Part shown: positions 63,890-64,000 of the stretch, piece after piece
Layout of the letters: the number at the start of each line of letters is the position of its first letter
Position numbering within the stretch: position 1 is the first letter of the stretch
Source: Haemophilus sp. CCUG 60358
GTDB lineage: Bacteria; Pseudomonadota; Gammaproteobacteria; Enterobacterales; Pasteurellaceae
Length of the DNA: 64,000 nt
Reading direction: 5' to 3'
Assembly: GCF_001679485.1 (NCBI RefSeq)
Contig: NZ_LZOZ01000009.1
Location: forward strand, 38,145-102,144
Translations under genes and position numbers: made by a program
Notes under the pieces: model-generated
The model's input: only the letters and a program-made list of their open reading frames with translations
Told to the model about the DNA's origin: nothing
The model's database searches: none

Positions 63890-64000
63890 ATTATTCCTTT
63901 AATAACTTTTCTCTATTTCTGCTCCGCTATCTCTAGCGCTCACAACCAAACAAGCTGATTCACTTCAAAACTTTCTTTTCTGAGTTTCGTCTTTGTATCA
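63890..64000 (-). other. 23S-5S internal spacer of an rRNA operon
   Basis: AT-rich spacer upstream of 5S on the minus strand. The 23S gene is not in the window. No tRNA is visible in the part shown. Confidence 0.6.

Noticed and set aside
1..64000. CRISPR arrays
   Set aside because: No regularly spaced direct repeats were seen; the recurring short motifs are uptake sequences with irregular spacing.

Overview
The window is a chromosomal segment of a gammaproteobacterium of the family Pasteurellaceae, most likely a Haemophilus (H. parainfluenzae-like). Evidence: the Haemophilus-type DNA uptake core AAGTGCGGT (or its complement) occurs at least 34 times by eye, in genes and as inverted pairs that double as terminators. 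The DNA is AT-rich, and the gene neighbourhoods (rsuA-bcr, parE/parC-gltS, hktE, NagK-PgpB-RibA) are Haemophilus-like. Species is an inference.

Layout. 1-9.6 kb is the right part of a prophage: all genes lie on the + strand and the left end is outside the window. It has two antirepressor-like genes, a RecT/YqaJ-exonuclease/SSB recombination module, a small methyltransferase, several small unknown genes, a probable small RNA with a folded leader before a Bro-N gene, a DUF4224 gene and a tyrosine integrase. 9.6-17 kb is core genome: rplY with a structured leader, dedA, ribE, norM, rng, putP, cmoB. An IS3-family element (17.0-18.3 kb) follows. 18.4-24.5 kb holds nrdA and nrdB behind two NrdR boxes, with an intact TIR-domain gene wedged between them, then lysS. 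24.6-29.5 kb (minus strand) carries a MetE-like methyltransferase with a candidate MetJ box and the 5-oxoprolinase genes pxpB-pxpC-pxpA with an atypical NRAMP-family transporter. 29.7-46.8 kb has fbp, lptF-lptG, pepA, a YafD-like nuclease, ytfE, an LTA-synthase-like transferase, a short malic enzyme, a DUF1919 gene, rsuA, bcr, catalase hktE, an alanine/sodium symporter and nagK. 46.9-64 kb has pgpB, ribA, a small lipoprotein, a preQ1-riboswitch-controlled queC, parE and parC separated by a Tat-exported copper nitrite reductase, gltS, mfd, tmcA with a small cysteine-rich protein, arcB, and a 5S rRNA gene at the downstream end of an rRNA operon.

How genes work together. Respiratory and stress control is a theme: ArcB, a perfect FNR box between fbp and pxpB, a near-perfect FNR box before ytfE, an OxyR-spaced site before catalase, and nitrite reductase plus YtfE for nitrogen oxides. 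The two most unusual arrangements are single genes inserted between the two subunit genes of an essential enzyme: TIR between nrdA and nrdB, and nirK between parE and parC. The strongest candidate for an undescribed system is the solitary TIR protein under ribonucleotide-reductase control. Next come the sRNA/leader switch before the Bro-N antirepressor and the NRAMP relative without metal-binding motifs in the oxoprolinase operon.
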